From Hyphomonas sp. (GTDB lineage Bacteria > Pseudomonadota > Alphaproteobacteria > Caulobacterales > Hyphomonadaceae): DNA of 64,000 bases. Below, piece after piece: positions 47,537-56,619 of this stretch. Position numbers and translations under genes: made by a program. The DNA is taken from positions 744,001-808,000 of the forward strand of contig NZ_JAGYJH010000003.1 in the NCBI RefSeq assembly GCF_018402285.1, in the 5' to 3' direction. The notes under the pieces are model-generated. The model saw only the letters and a program-made list of their open reading frames with translations. It did not search any database and was not told where the DNA came from. The first letter of the stretch is position 1. Each line of letters opens with the position of its first letter.

Positions 47537-49592
47537 CGTGCCGAAACGCCTCCTTGCGGGACTGGCCGCGCTGATTGCGGCCGTTCTCCTGATTGACGTG
47601 ATCTTCCCCCCGCCGCTGGAGCGCGCGGGGGGCGTTTCCGTTCTGGTGACCGACCGGGCGGGCAAGCCGTTGCGGGCGTTTCCGACACCCGATGGCCGCT
47701 GGCGGTTTGATGTCGATCTCGATCAGATCGACCCGGGTTTCGTGGACGCGCTGGTGCGGGTCGAGGACAAGCGCTTCTGGGATCATCACGGTACGGACTG
47801 GCTTGGTCTCTTCCGGGCGGCATTTGACAGCGTGGCGGCGGGCGAGATTGTCTCGGGCGGCTCGACACTTACCATGCAGACGGCACGGATGCTGGAGCCG
47901 CGCCCGCGCAATCCCGGGTCAAAACTGATCGAGATCTGGCGGGCGAACCAGATCGAGCGCCGCCTCTCCAAGCGCGAGATCCTGGAGCTTTACCTTTCCC
48001 TCACCCCTTATGGCGGCAATCTGGAGGGCGTGCGCGCGGCCAGCTGGAGCTATTTCGGCCATGAGGCAGACCGGCTGTCGACCGATGAAATCGCCTTGCT
48101 CATCGCCTTGCCGCAGTCTCCCGAAGTGCGCCGGCCAGACCGGCGCCCGGATTATGCGGCGCGTGCGCGCGACTGGGTGGCAGAAAAGCTTGCCCGGTAC
48201 GGCGTTTTCTCAGGGGATGATGTCCTGGAGATCACCGCCATCTCGGTGCCTGTCCGGCGGCTGGATTTTCCAGACCGCGCCTGGCATGGCGCTGACGCGG
48301 TGCTCGCCAACGGCCGGCGCGAAGATGTCCGCTCGACCCTCGACGCGGCCCTGCAGGCGGAACTTGAGCGGATTGCGCTGACGCGGGCAGAGCTGGAGGG
48401 CGCTGATGTCCAGGTGTCCGTCATCGTGGTGCACATACCCACGCGCGCTGTGCGGGCCCTTGTCGGCTCTGCCACGCGCGAGCGGGCAGGGGGCTGGCTT
48501 GACCTCACTGACCGGCCAAGATCACCTGGCTCCACGCTCAAGCCCTTCATCTATGCCCTGGCCTTTGATGACGGCACGGCCTCGCCCGATACCCGTATTC
48601 AGGATCTGCCGAGCCGGTTTTCCGGATATCAGCCGGAGAATTTCGACCGTATGTTCCACGGGGATGTCCGGGTGTCGGACGCCCTTCAGCATTCCCTCAA
48701 CGTCCCGGCGGTGCTGATGCTTGACCGGATCGGGGCCGAGCGGTTTTCTGCCCAGCTGGCGATTGCCGGCGCGCGGCCCCGTGTATCGGGCGCCACCGGC
48801 CAGACCGCGGGGCTCGCAATTGCCCTTGGTGGCGCAGGCCTGACGGGCAGGGAACTCGCCATCCTCTACGCGGCGCTCGGCGATGGCGGTGTCGCTAAGC
48901 CACTTGTCTGGCGGGCCGAGGAAGAAGCCGCCAGCCGGACTGACCCCGGTCGCCGCCTCATGGGGCAGGCAAGTGCTGGCGAGATCCTCCGCATACTTCA
49001 GGGGTCGCCTTCTCCCGCAGGCCGGATGCCGGGCAGCCTGACGCGCGACGCGCCCCAGATCGCCTTCAAGACCGGCACATCCTATGGCTACCGGGATGCC
49101 TGGGCGGCGGCGGTTTCCGGTCAGCATGCCATCATTGTCTGGGTCGGCCGGGCAGACGGGGCCCCGCGCACCGGTGTCACCGGGCGCGACATCGCCTTGC
49201 CCATCCTCTTTGAAATGGCAGACCGCGCCGCCCATCACCTCCGGGATGATGGCGACAGCGAGCTGCGCCTCAGCGCCGCCCCGTTAACCCCTGCCAGGGG
49301 CGCCCTGCGAGCGTTTTCATCCGACCGCCCGCCCCAGATCCTGTTTCCGCCCCAAGGGGCTGAACTCTGGGCAGGCACGGTCGATGGCCGTGCGCCGCGC
49401 GCCTTTGTCCTCGCCGGGCGCGGTTCGGGCGCGCTCGACTGGTATATTGACGGGGAGCCTGCGCCGGTGGATGACGCCGGCGCGCCGGTCTGGCGTCCGG
49501 ACCGGCCAGGCTTCTATCTGGTCACCGCCGTGGACGGCGCCGGCCGGACCAGCCGTGTGCGCGTCCGCGTGCTGACTGAGGACCCCGCCTGA
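47514..49592 (+). CDS. pbpC: Penicillin-binding protein 1C
   Basis: A class A peptidoglycan synthase of 692 residues. One N-terminal anchor (about 12-32) is followed by the glycosyltransferase 51 domain with EDKRFWDHHGTDW and GGSTLTMQTARML. The transpeptidase domain has Ser340 in GSTLKPF, SLN in QHSLNVPAV and KTGTSYGYRDAWA. The last 90 residues are the PBP1C-specific C-terminal domain (FPPQGAEL onward). The start is TTG at 47514, 8 bases after GGGAGG. It pairs with the upstream alpha-2-macroglobulin gene. Confidence 0.94.
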   Translation: MGQSLGQSVPKRLLAGLAALIAAVLLIDVIFPPPLERAGGVSVLVTDRAGKPLRAFPTPDGRWRFDVDLDQIDPGFVDALVRVEDKRFWDHHGTDWLGLFRAAFDSVAAGEIVSGGSTLTMQTARMLEPRPRNPGSKLIEIWRANQIERRLSKREILELYLSLTPYGGNLEGVRAASWSYFGHEADRLSTDEIALLIALPQSPEVRRPDRRPDYAARARDWVAEKLARYGVFSGDDVLEITAISVPVRRLDFPDRAWHGADAVLANGRREDVRSTLDAALQAELERIALTRAELEGADVQVSVIVVHIPTRAVRALVGSATRERAGGWLDLTDRPRSPGSTLKPFIYALAFDDGTASPDTRIQDLPSRFSGYQPENFDRMFHGDVRVSDALQHSLNVPAVLMLDRIGAERFSAQLAIAGARPRVSGATGQTAGLAIALGGAGLTGRELAILYAALGDGGVAKPLVWRAEEEAASRTDPGRRLMGQASAGEILRILQGSPSPAGRMPGSLTRDAPQIAFKTGTSYGYRDAWAAAVSGQHAIIVWVGRADGAPRTGVTGRDIALPILFEMADRAAHHLRDDGDSELRLSAAPLTPARGALRAFSSDRPPQILFPPQGAELWAGTVDGRAPRAFVLAGRGSGALDWYIDGEPAPVDDAGAPVWRPDRPGFYLVTAVDGAGRTSRVRVRVLTEDPA

Positions 49593-49627
49593 CCAATTTG
49601 TGTGCAAAGGGTCACAGGCGCGCGAGA

Positions 49628-49647
49628 AAATGCGATCTGACGCATTT
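49628..49647. promoter_or_regulatory. Inverted repeat AAATGCG-N6-CGCATTT upstream of msrA
   Basis: A 7-bp perfect dyad (49628-49634 with 49641-49647), about 100 bp before msrA, with a further CGCATTT at 49682-49688. It is followed by GATGCC and six T, so it could be an operator or a weak terminator for pbpC. A related AAATGCGAT lies upstream of the TonB receptor (52122-52130). Confidence 0.45.
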
Positions 49648-49744
49648 GATGCCTTTTTTGTGCCGCCTGTAGCAACTACTTCGCATTTGCCGCGTATAAG
49701 TGCCCCTTCGGGTGCCGGCATCACAAAGAGTTAAGATCCAGAGC

Positions 49745-50392
49745 GTGCTTATCAATCGTCCAGCTGTTCTCGTCGCCATAACCGCCGGGCTTGCCGCGGC
49801 GAGCGTTGCGTTCATGTCAGACGCCGGCGGCGAAGACCGCCGCGCTCAGGACGCTCCGATCCGCGTTGCGACCGCCGTGTTTGCAGGTGGCTGCTTTGCA
49901 TGCGTCGAGGCTGATCTCGACAGCATCGGCGGCGTTATCGAAACGGTGCCGGGCTATACCGGCGGCACGGTCGATCATCCCAGATACAAACAGGTCATAT
50001 CTGGCCGCACTGGCCATTACAGCGCCGTAAAGGTGACTTATGACCCGTCGCAGGTGTCCTATAACGAGCTGGCGGAAAAGTTCATCCGCAGCATCGACCC
50101 GACCGATCAGGACGGCCAGTTCTGTGACCGGGGCGAGACCTATCGCAGCGCCATTTTCGTGTCCGGCCAAAGCGAGCGCAATGCCGCGGTCTCTGTCGTT
50201 TCCGGCGCCCAGCGCGCCCTTGGCAAGGATGTCGTCACCGAGATCCGCCCGCTGACAACCTTCTGGCCTGCCGAAGACCAGTATCAGGACTATTACCTCA
50301 AGAACGCCTCGAAATATGCTGGTCAGCGCGTAGCCTGCGGGCGTGATCAGCGGGTTGCGGAAATCTGGGGCAATGAAGGCCCGGCGCTCTGA
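49745..50392 (+). CDS. msrA: Exported peptide methionine sulfoxide reductase A (variant active site)
   Basis: Reduces the S-epimer of methionine sulfoxide in proteins. 215 residues from the GTG at 49745. A signal-like hydrophobic N-terminus (about 5-23, RPAVLVAITAGLAAASVAFM) suggests periplasmic location. The catalytic Cys50 is in AGGCFACVEAD. The family motif is GCFWC, so the Trp that lines the substrate methyl pocket is Ala here (codon gca). Other blocks are intact: GYTGGTVDHPRY, GHYSAVKVTYDP, DQDGQFCDRGETYRSAIF and YLKNA. An upstream GTG at 49700 is possible, but the signal would then be buried. Start confidence is moderate. Confidence 0.9.
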   Translation: MLINRPAVLVAITAGLAAASVAFMSDAGGEDRRAQDAPIRVATAVFAGGCFACVEADLDSIGGVIETVPGYTGGTVDHPRYKQVISGRTGHYSAVKVTYDPSQVSYNELAEKFIRSIDPTDQDGQFCDRGETYRSAIFVSGQSERNAAVSVVSGAQRALGKDVVTEIRPLTTFWPAEDQYQDYYLKNASKYAGQRVACGRDQRVAEIWGNEGPAL

Positions 50393-50401
50393 TCCCTTGC
50401 G

Positions 50402-51979
50402 TTAACCGCCAAAAGCGGCGGTCGGACAGGGTGGCTCGGCAAATTCCCGTTCTCCGATGAACTGGTTTTCCCATTCCTGTGTGCGTTCAGGCGGGCTGTA
50501 GCCTTCGGCGATATAAAGCTGAAACACCCGGGTGATCGGGCAGCCATTGCCCCGCTGCCCGAGATCGATGCGCACCTGGCCCGCCGGTTCAAAAAACGCA
50601 AAATCACTCCGCATCAAAGGGCGCAGGCCCGCGTGCAGCGATACGACCAGAACGCGCTCGGCCAACGCGCCCTCCAGCGGCACTGTTTCGGAAAAGCTCT
50701 TCGGTCCCGGGTAGCGGCGCCAGGAAATCAGCGGCAGGCTGCGGCCGCGCGCGTAATAGTCCAGCCCGTGCCAGGCTTCCCGTTCGTCAACCAGAACCGC
50801 GCTCGCCCCGAGACGCTCGGCCTCGGCGAAGACCTGGCTGGCAGAAGCTTCCCATCCGCGTGTCCGCTTTGCCGAATTGTCGAGGCCCAGGCCCGTCGTT
50901 GCCGCTTGCGGCAACAACGTCACCGCCATGAACAGACCGGCCACAAGCAGATTGAGACCGAGGCTTGCCCACAAGGCGGCGGCCTTGCCCCGGCTGAACC
51001 ACAGGGCCAGGAGCAGCGCTGCGCCGGGATAGGCGGTTGCCGTCCAGTTGGCATGCGCCCGAGACAGGATTGACTGTCCAAGGATGAAGATCAGCACCGG
51101 CAGGACGAAGCAGAGCAGCCAGCGCTCGGGACTTGCCGTTTCTGAAGTCCCTTTCCGGTAAAGGTAGAGCCCTGTCAGCAGCGCCAGGAAGCTGATCGGG
51201 CCGAACATGCCAAGCTGATCGGCAAACCAGCGCAGGCCGTTTTCGGGGTTGAACAGGTCCCCGCCGAGATTGGCATTGTCGACCGTGTGGCTGACGGTGG
51301 CAAAATCGTTCGCGGCGTTCCAGGCAAGGTGGGGCGCGATGATTGCGCCCGCAATCAGGCCGGCAAGAGCGCCGCGCGGCGCAATCAGCGCCCGGCGCGT
51401 CGGCGCATCGATCACGCAGGCCAGCGCGGCGCCGATCAGGAAATAGCTCATGGCATATTTCGACAGCATGCCGATCCCGATCGCCGCGCCGAGAAGGGCT
51501 GCCGAGAGCCAATGGCCCTCTGCCTGTCTCAGTCGCCAGAGCAGGTAGAGTGATGCGCACCAGAAGGGCATCAGCACGCCGTCCGTCGACAGGACGCTGG
51601 AAGACAGGACGACCGATGGCATGAGCGCATAGAGCAGGGCGGCGAAGAAACCCGCCCGCGCGTCCAGTATCGCCCGTCCGGTCAGGAAGAGGAAAGCGGC
51701 CGCGGCCGTATGCAGGAGCGGGGCAGCAAGACGGATGGACCATTCGTCTGTTCCAAACAGGCTGGTTGTCAGGTGGATGACCCAGGCAATCATCGGCGGC
51801 TTGGAATAGTAGCCCCATTCCAGCGTCTGGCCCCAGCGCCAGTATTGGGCTTCGTCGGCATAGAGCTCCAGGGGCGTGGAGGTGACCGCCATGATTCTGA
51901 GAATCAGCAGCACGCCTAGCACCGCCAGGGTCAGGCGTTCGAACGTCTGCGGGCGACCGGGCGCGGTCGGTTCGGTCAT
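50402..51979 (-). CDS. GT39/ArnT-like membrane glycosyltransferase
   Basis: A 525-residue polytopic membrane protein with about eleven or twelve helices. The first extracytoplasmic loop has the acidic motif LYADEAQYWRWGQ followed by YYSKPPMIAWVI, characteristic of the PMT_2 superfamily that uses polyprenyl-phosphate sugars (ArnT and relatives). The C-terminal 140 residues form a soluble domain. It would add a sugar to a lipid or protein on the periplasmic face; the acceptor is unknown. It converges with msrA (9-base gap), leaving little space for a terminator. Confidence 0.85.
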   Translation of the reverse strand: MTEPTAPGRPQTFERLTLAVLGVLLILRIMAVTSTPLELYADEAQYWRWGQTLEWGYYSKPPMIAWVIHLTTSLFGTDEWSIRLAAPLLHTAAAAFLFLTGRAILDARAGFFAALLYALMPSVVLSSSVLSTDGVLMPFWCASLYLLWRLRQAEGHWLSAALLGAAIGIGMLSKYAMSYFLIGAALACVIDAPTRRALIAPRGALAGLIAGAIIAPHLAWNAANDFATVSHTVDNANLGGDLFNPENGLRWFADQLGMFGPISFLALLTGLYLYRKGTSETASPERWLLCFVLPVLIFILGQSILSRAHANWTATAYPGAALLLALWFSRGKAAALWASLGLNLLVAGLFMAVTLLPQAATTGLGLDNSAKRTRGWEASASQVFAEAERLGASAVLVDEREAWHGLDYYARGRSLPLISWRRYPGPKSFSETVPLEGALAERVLVVSLHAGLRPLMRSDFAFFEPAGQVRIDLGQRGNGCPITRVFQLYIAEGYSPPERTQEWENQFIGEREFAEPPCPTAAFGG

Positions 51980-52147
51980 GGCTTGGCTCCAGGAGGCCTT
52001 GATCGGGTCTTATGGCCGCTAAGCGGGTGCAGATACAGGGGCAGATGCAATCTGAGGAGGCGTTTCGGGCATGAACAGCGTGTCATTTTTGCATCGCACC
52101 CAAAAAACCGTGCGCGAGCCGAAATGCGATGCTGAACCTTCAAACGC

Positions 52148-52165
52148 TTGTCACTAATCTGTCAC
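52148..52165 (+). promoter_or_regulatory. Pho box upstream of the TonB receptor gene
   Basis: TTGTCAC (52148-52154), TAAT (52155-52158) and CTGTCAC (52159-52165) match the PhoB consensus CTGTCAT-N4-CTGTCAT in sequence and in the AT-rich 4-base spacer. The site reads toward the receptor, about 77 bp before its ATG. It is closer to consensus than the site near pit. Confidence 0.72.
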
Positions 52166-52241
52166 TCAGCGGGGTTAAGGCCTCGCCAAACCCGGTCTCG
52201 CGAGGGGGCTGTGGTGATGGTCGAAATTCGGGGAAGTCCAA

Positions 52242-55200
52242 ATGATCAAGAATTTCTTTGCGCGCAGCGCATCGATCGCAGCCATTGCGGCGCTTGCACC
52301 GGTTGCAGCGGTCTATGCCCAGGAGACTGCGTCCGAGCTTCGCGGCTCGATTGTGGATCTAAACGGCGCGGCAGTTGCAGGCGCCACGGTTACCATCCTG
52401 CACGAGCCGACCGGCTCTGCCAGCGTGATGTCCACCTCTTCCAATGGTGGCTTCTTCCAGACCGGCCTTCGCCCGGGCGGTCCTTACTCGATCACTGTCA
52501 GCGCGCCTGGCTTTGAAGGCGCGGCCGTTGAAGGCCTCAACCTCAGCCCCGGCACCCAGCCCCCGCTGCGCCTGCGCCTTGCCGCCATCGGCGACGACAC
52601 GGCTGTGCTCGACACGGTCGTCGTGACCGGCGCGGCCATCAGCGCCCTCGACCTGAACAACGGGGTCGGCTCCAACTACAGCGCCCGCGATGTGGCCAAC
52701 CAGCCCTCGCTCGCCCGCGACATCATTGCGACGCTCAACCGCGACCCGCTGGCTGTTTCCAGCGGCCCGAACAACCTCTCGGTTGCCGGTGTCAACCCGC
52801 GCTTCAATGCTGTCACCATCGACGGCGCCCGTCAGGCGGACAATCTCGGCCTTGGCACCAACACCTTCCCGACCAGACGCTCGCCGATCAACCTCGACAT
52901 CGTCGAGGCCGTGTCGCTGGTGGCGTCTGATTACACCGTCACCGCATCAAGCTTCACCGGCGGCCTCGTGAACGTCGTCACCAAAGGCGGCTCGAACGAA
53001 ATCGACGGGTCGGCCTTCTACTACTACCGCGATCAGGACTATCTGGGCACCGACGTGTTCGGCGGCGAGCGCTCCTACAATCCGGGTATCTTTGAAGAGA
53101 AAGAATACGGCGCAACGCTGCGTGGTCCGATCATCAAGGACAAGCTCTTCTTCTCGCTGTCCTATGACAAGTTCGAAACCGCTCAGCAGGTCGACATCTC
53201 CGCAGCGGCCGCCTCGGCTGGCTATTCGGAAGCCTTCTACACCGCGCTCAACCAGCTCGTTCTGGACACCTACGGCATCGACATGGGCGGGCGTCCGCTG
53301 CAGGTCGCCCTGCCGGAAGAAACCGAGCGCCTCTTCGCCCGTATCGACTGGGACATCAACGCCGATCACCGTCTCCAGATCCAGTACCAGAACACCGAAG
53401 AAACCGGTGTGTCCGGCGCGACCTCGACGACCGGTTTCCAGTCTGCCTGGTATGACGTCCCGAACACGCTCGACAGCTACACGGCCCAGCTCTTCTCTGA
53501 CTGGACGCCGAACCTCTCGACCCGCCTGCGCGCGTCCTACACCGAGAACGAGCGTCTCCAGAATTGCCGCGCCGGCGACGGCGTCGGTGAAATCAGCATG
53601 CGCCTGTCGGTCAACAACACGGCCGGGACGCCGCTTGCAGGGCTCCTGAACATCTCCAACCCCAACTCTGTCCGCACGTTCACGGGCGGCTGTGACCGGT
53701 TCCGTCATACGAACACCTACGCCGATGAGCGTCTGACCCTGTTCGGCCAGGCCGATTATGTCTGGAACGACATGATCTTCACCTTCGGCGGTGAGTACGA
53801 GACCCTGGAGGCGGCCAACGCGTTCTCGCAGTTCTCGCGCGGCCAGTTTGTCTTCACCGGCGCACAGAACCTGATCGACGGTATCGCCAACGTTCAGTAT
53901 CGCAATGCGGGCTCGAACAACACCGAAGACTATATCACCGAGTATGACTATTCCCGCTGGACCGCATTCGCGCAGACCCGCTGGAACGTCCTGCCGGAAC
54001 TCGAACTCTCCGGCGGCCTGCGTTACGAGTACATCACCACCGACAGCGGCGCAGCCCTCGACCCGACCTTCCAGACCCAGGTCGGCATTCCGAACACGAC
54101 CAACACAGATGGTCTCGACATCATCATGCCGCGTGTCGGCTTCCGCTACACCCCGCTTGATCGCACCACGATCTCGGGCGGCGTCGGCCTCTTCTCGGGC
54201 GGTGATCCGGGCGTTTGGACCCTCAACACGGCAGCGCCTCTGGTCGTTGTTGCCCAGGGCAGCAACCTGACCGGCGTCAATCCGGGGATTATCCCCCAGT
54301 CGCTGCTCGACGCGGTTGCCAACGGTTCGGCCGGCGCCATCGACGCGCTTGACCCGGACTTCAAGCTTCCGTCCGACTGGAAAGCCTCGCTGCGCCTTGA
54401 CCAGTCGTTCGACCTGAACTTCGGCGGCGTCGATCTTGGTTCTGACTACCGCGCTTCGCTCCAGGTCCTGCACACCCGTTCCAAGGACGCCTTCCTCTGG
54501 CAGGAATACGCCCAGACCAACGGTGGCCTGACCCCCGGCGTGGCTCCGGACGGCCGTCCGATCTACGCCGACCTTCAGGCGCTGGGTCTGTCCAACCGCA
54601 CGGTGCTGACCAATGCGTCGGGCGACGAGAGCATGGTTTACACCGTGTCGCTCGAGAAAGCCTACGAGAACGGTCTCGATGTCTTCCTCTCCTATGCTCA
54701 CCAGGATGTTGAAGCCCTGACCGAGGGATCTTCCTCGCGCGGCATCTCCGCATGGCGCGGTCAGGTGGCGGCCGACCGGAACTTCCCCGGCCCGCGCACC
54801 TCGCTCTATGAAATCTCCGATGCCTTCAAGATCGGCCTCGGTTATGAGCGCGCCTTCATCGGCGATCTGGCAACCCGCTTTGACCTCTTCGGTCAGTTCA
54901 CTTCGGGCGGCCGCTTCACCTACACCTACGACGTCGACAACACCAACTCGCTGTTCGGCCGCGCAGGCAACGGTGAAAACCCGTTCGACAACAGCCCGCT
55001 CTATGTTCCAAATCTCTTCGGCGACGACAATGTGGTCTTCGGGGCAAACTTCGATCAGGCCGCCTTCGGCGAGTATGTGAAGAAGAACAATCTGAAGCAG
55101 GGCGAGATCTTCGAAGTCAACGGCGACCAGTCCAAGTGGAACCAGCGCTTCGACTTCCGTCTCCAGCAGGATCTCCCGGGCATCTGGGGCGCGAAGAACG

Positions 55201-55523
55201 TTGTCGGTGAAAACCGCTTCAAGCTTGTCTTCGACGTTGAAAACCTCGGCAACCTGCTGAACGACGAGTGGGGCACCATGTTCAGCACACCGTCCAACGG
55301 TCAGGTGCCCATCATCGACGCGGACCTGATCACCCGCGCGGACCTGACGGCCAATGGTGTTGCCGGCGCAACAGCTCTCACAGGGGACGCGGCCCGCACG
55401 GCCTGCGCCACCTCTGGCTCGTGCGTCTACCGCTACAACGACTTCGATGGCCGGCCGACGGCCTTCGAGAACAACGCTGCTTCCGCCTGGAAAGTCCGCG
55501 TTGGCATCCGCTACGAGTTCTAA
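52242..55523 (+). CDS. Large Oar-like TonB-dependent receptor
   Basis: An outer-membrane beta-barrel of 1093 residues. A signal peptide (about 1-26, ending AAVYA-QE) is followed by a carboxypeptidase-regulatory/CnaB-like domain (about 30-110, LRGSIVDLNGAAVAGATVTI) and a plug domain (about 135-250, with NPRFNAVTIDGARQADNLG and VNVVTKGGSNEIDGS). The barrel ends in Phe (VRVGIRYEF). The layout is that of the Oar/OmpA-related receptor group. The ligand is unknown. An upstream Pho box suggests induction by phosphate starvation, so a phosphorylated organic ligand is a reasonable guess. A terminator follows. Confidence 0.92.
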   Translation: MIKNFFARSASIAAIAALAPVAAVYAQETASELRGSIVDLNGAAVAGATVTILHEPTGSASVMSTSSNGGFFQTGLRPGGPYSITVSAPGFEGAAVEGLNLSPGTQPPLRLRLAAIGDDTAVLDTVVVTGAAISALDLNNGVGSNYSARDVANQPSLARDIIATLNRDPLAVSSGPNNLSVAGVNPRFNAVTIDGARQADNLGLGTNTFPTRRSPINLDIVEAVSLVASDYTVTASSFTGGLVNVVTKGGSNEIDGSAFYYYRDQDYLGTDVFGGERSYNPGIFEEKEYGATLRGPIIKDKLFFSLSYDKFETAQQVDISAAAASAGYSEAFYTALNQLVLDTYGIDMGGRPLQVALPEETERLFARIDWDINADHRLQIQYQNTEETGVSGATSTTGFQSAWYDVPNTLDSYTAQLFSDWTPNLSTRLRASYTENERLQNCRAGDGVGEISMRLSVNNTAGTPLAGLLNISNPNSVRTFTGGCDRFRHTNTYADERLTLFGQADYVWNDMIFTFGGEYETLEAANAFSQFSRGQFVFTGAQNLIDGIANVQYRNAGSNNTEDYITEYDYSRWTAFAQTRWNVLPELELSGGLRYEYITTDSGAALDPTFQTQVGIPNTTNTDGLDIIMPRVGFRYTPLDRTTISGGVGLFSGGDPGVWTLNTAAPLVVVAQGSNLTGVNPGIIPQSLLDAVANGSAGAIDALDPDFKLPSDWKASLRLDQSFDLNFGGVDLGSDYRASLQVLHTRSKDAFLWQEYAQTNGGLTPGVAPDGRPIYADLQALGLSNRTVLTNASGDESMVYTVSLEKAYENGLDVFLSYAHQDVEALTEGSSSRGISAWRGQVAADRNFPGPRTSLYEISDAFKIGLGYERAFIGDLATRFDLFGQFTSGGRFTYTYDVDNTNSLFGRAGNGENPFDNSPLYVPNLFGDDNVVFGANFDQAAFGEYVKKNNLKQGEIFEVNGDQSKWNQRFDFRLQQDLPGIWGAKNVVGENRFKLVFDVENLGNLLNDEWGTMFSTPSNGQVPIIDADLITRADLTANGVAGATALTGDAARTACATSGSCVYRYNDFDGRPTAFENNAASAWKVRVGIRYEF

Positions 55524-55555
55524 GCGGTATTCCGCTTGCTACTCACTATATGAGG

Positions 55556-55581
55556 GGGCGGCCTTTCGGGGCCGCCCTTTT
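55556..55581 (+). terminator. Intrinsic terminator after the TonB receptor gene
   Basis: GGGCGGCC (55556-55563) and GGCCGCCC (55570-55577) form an 8-bp GC stem with a TTTCGG loop, followed by TTTT (55578-55581). It lies between the receptor and aguA, so the two are separate transcripts. Confidence 0.92.
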
Positions 55582-55615
55582 CGTTTGACCCAAGCTGTGG
55601 CAAGGCCCGCGCGAC

Positions 55616-56602
55616 ATGACTGATACGACGAGCGTTCACCTCCCGCCCGAATGGGCCCCGCAGGCTGCCCTCTGGGCCGGCTGGCCCCGCCTTGCCGAAG
55701 AGTGGGGCGGGGACCTCACGGCCGCCCGTTCCGAAATCGCGGCTTTCATCCGCGCCGCTTCAGGCTTTGTGCCCGTCAAGATCGCCTGTGGCTCGCGGGA
55801 GGCGGCCGCGTCGGCCCGCCTTGCAACGGGCGGGGCAGGGGAGGTTGTCGAAATCCCGACCGGGGACATCTGGCTGAGGGACACAGGTCCGCTTGTCACC
55901 GGCACCGGCCCGGGCCGGGTTGCCCAGATCTTCCGCTTCAATGGCTGGGGCGGAAAATACCTGATGGATGGCGATACCGAAACGGCCGGCGCGGTTGCCG
56001 GCGTCGAACAGCTGCCTTCCCGCCGCCACGCGCTCATCCTGGAAGGCGGCGGGATCGACGCCGATGGCGAAGGCCGCCTCCTGACCACGCGCCAGTGCCT
56101 GCTCAATCCAAACCGCAATCGGGAGCTTTCCCAGGCGGAGATCGAAGCAAGCCTGACAGCGGCGCTCGGCGTTGACGAGTTCATCTGGCTCGGTGACGGG
56201 CTGATGAACGACCACACCGACGGCCATGTCGACAATATCGCCCGCTTCATTGCGCCGGGCCATGTCCTCTGCCAGCATCCGGCAGACCGGAATGATCCCA
56301 ACGCCGAAACGCTTCAGGAGATCGAGCGGACGCTGGTGTCCCATGGTCTGATCGTTTCGAGCATTCCGTCGCCGGGCCATGTGCATTTCGGCGATGGTGT
56401 TCCGGTCCCGGCGAGCCATATGAATTTCACGATCACCAACCGGGCGGTTCTGGTGCCGGTCTATGAAGACCGCTTCTCGGCGGTCGCCCTGTCCGAGCTC
56501 AAATCCCTGTTTCCCGGCCGTGAAGTCATCGGCCTGCCGGCGCGCGCAATCCTCGCGGGCGGCGGAAGCTTCCACTGCATGACCCGCGAAATCCCAGCCT
56601 GA
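55616..56602 (+). CDS. aguA: Agmatine deiminase
   Basis: Converts agmatine to N-carbamoylputrescine plus ammonia. 328 residues of the peptidyl-arginine-deiminase-like fold. Visible active-site blocks are GDIWLRDTGPL, LEGGGIDADGEG, NDHTDGHVDNIARF and the nucleophile Cys321 in LAGGGSFHCMTRE. It is shorter than the roughly 365-residue enzymes of Pseudomonas, mostly in loops. aguB follows after 17 bases, so the pair makes putrescine from agmatine. Confidence 0.93.
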   Translation: MTDTTSVHLPPEWAPQAALWAGWPRLAEEWGGDLTAARSEIAAFIRAASGFVPVKIACGSREAAASARLATGGAGEVVEIPTGDIWLRDTGPLVTGTGPGRVAQIFRFNGWGGKYLMDGDTETAGAVAGVEQLPSRRHALILEGGGIDADGEGRLLTTRQCLLNPNRNRELSQAEIEASLTAALGVDEFIWLGDGLMNDHTDGHVDNIARFIAPGHVLCQHPADRNDPNAETLQEIERTLVSHGLIVSSIPSPGHVHFGDGVPVPASHMNFTITNRAVLVPVYEDRFSAVALSELKSLFPGREVIGLPARAILAGGGSFHCMTREIPA

Positions 56603-56619
56603 CCAAGGAGGCCACGCTC

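Noticed and set aside
52947..54701. 584-codon minus-strand frame inside the TonB receptor gene
   Set aside because: Antisense shadow. The receptor frame has signal peptide, domains and C-terminal Phe, while the shadow has none of these.
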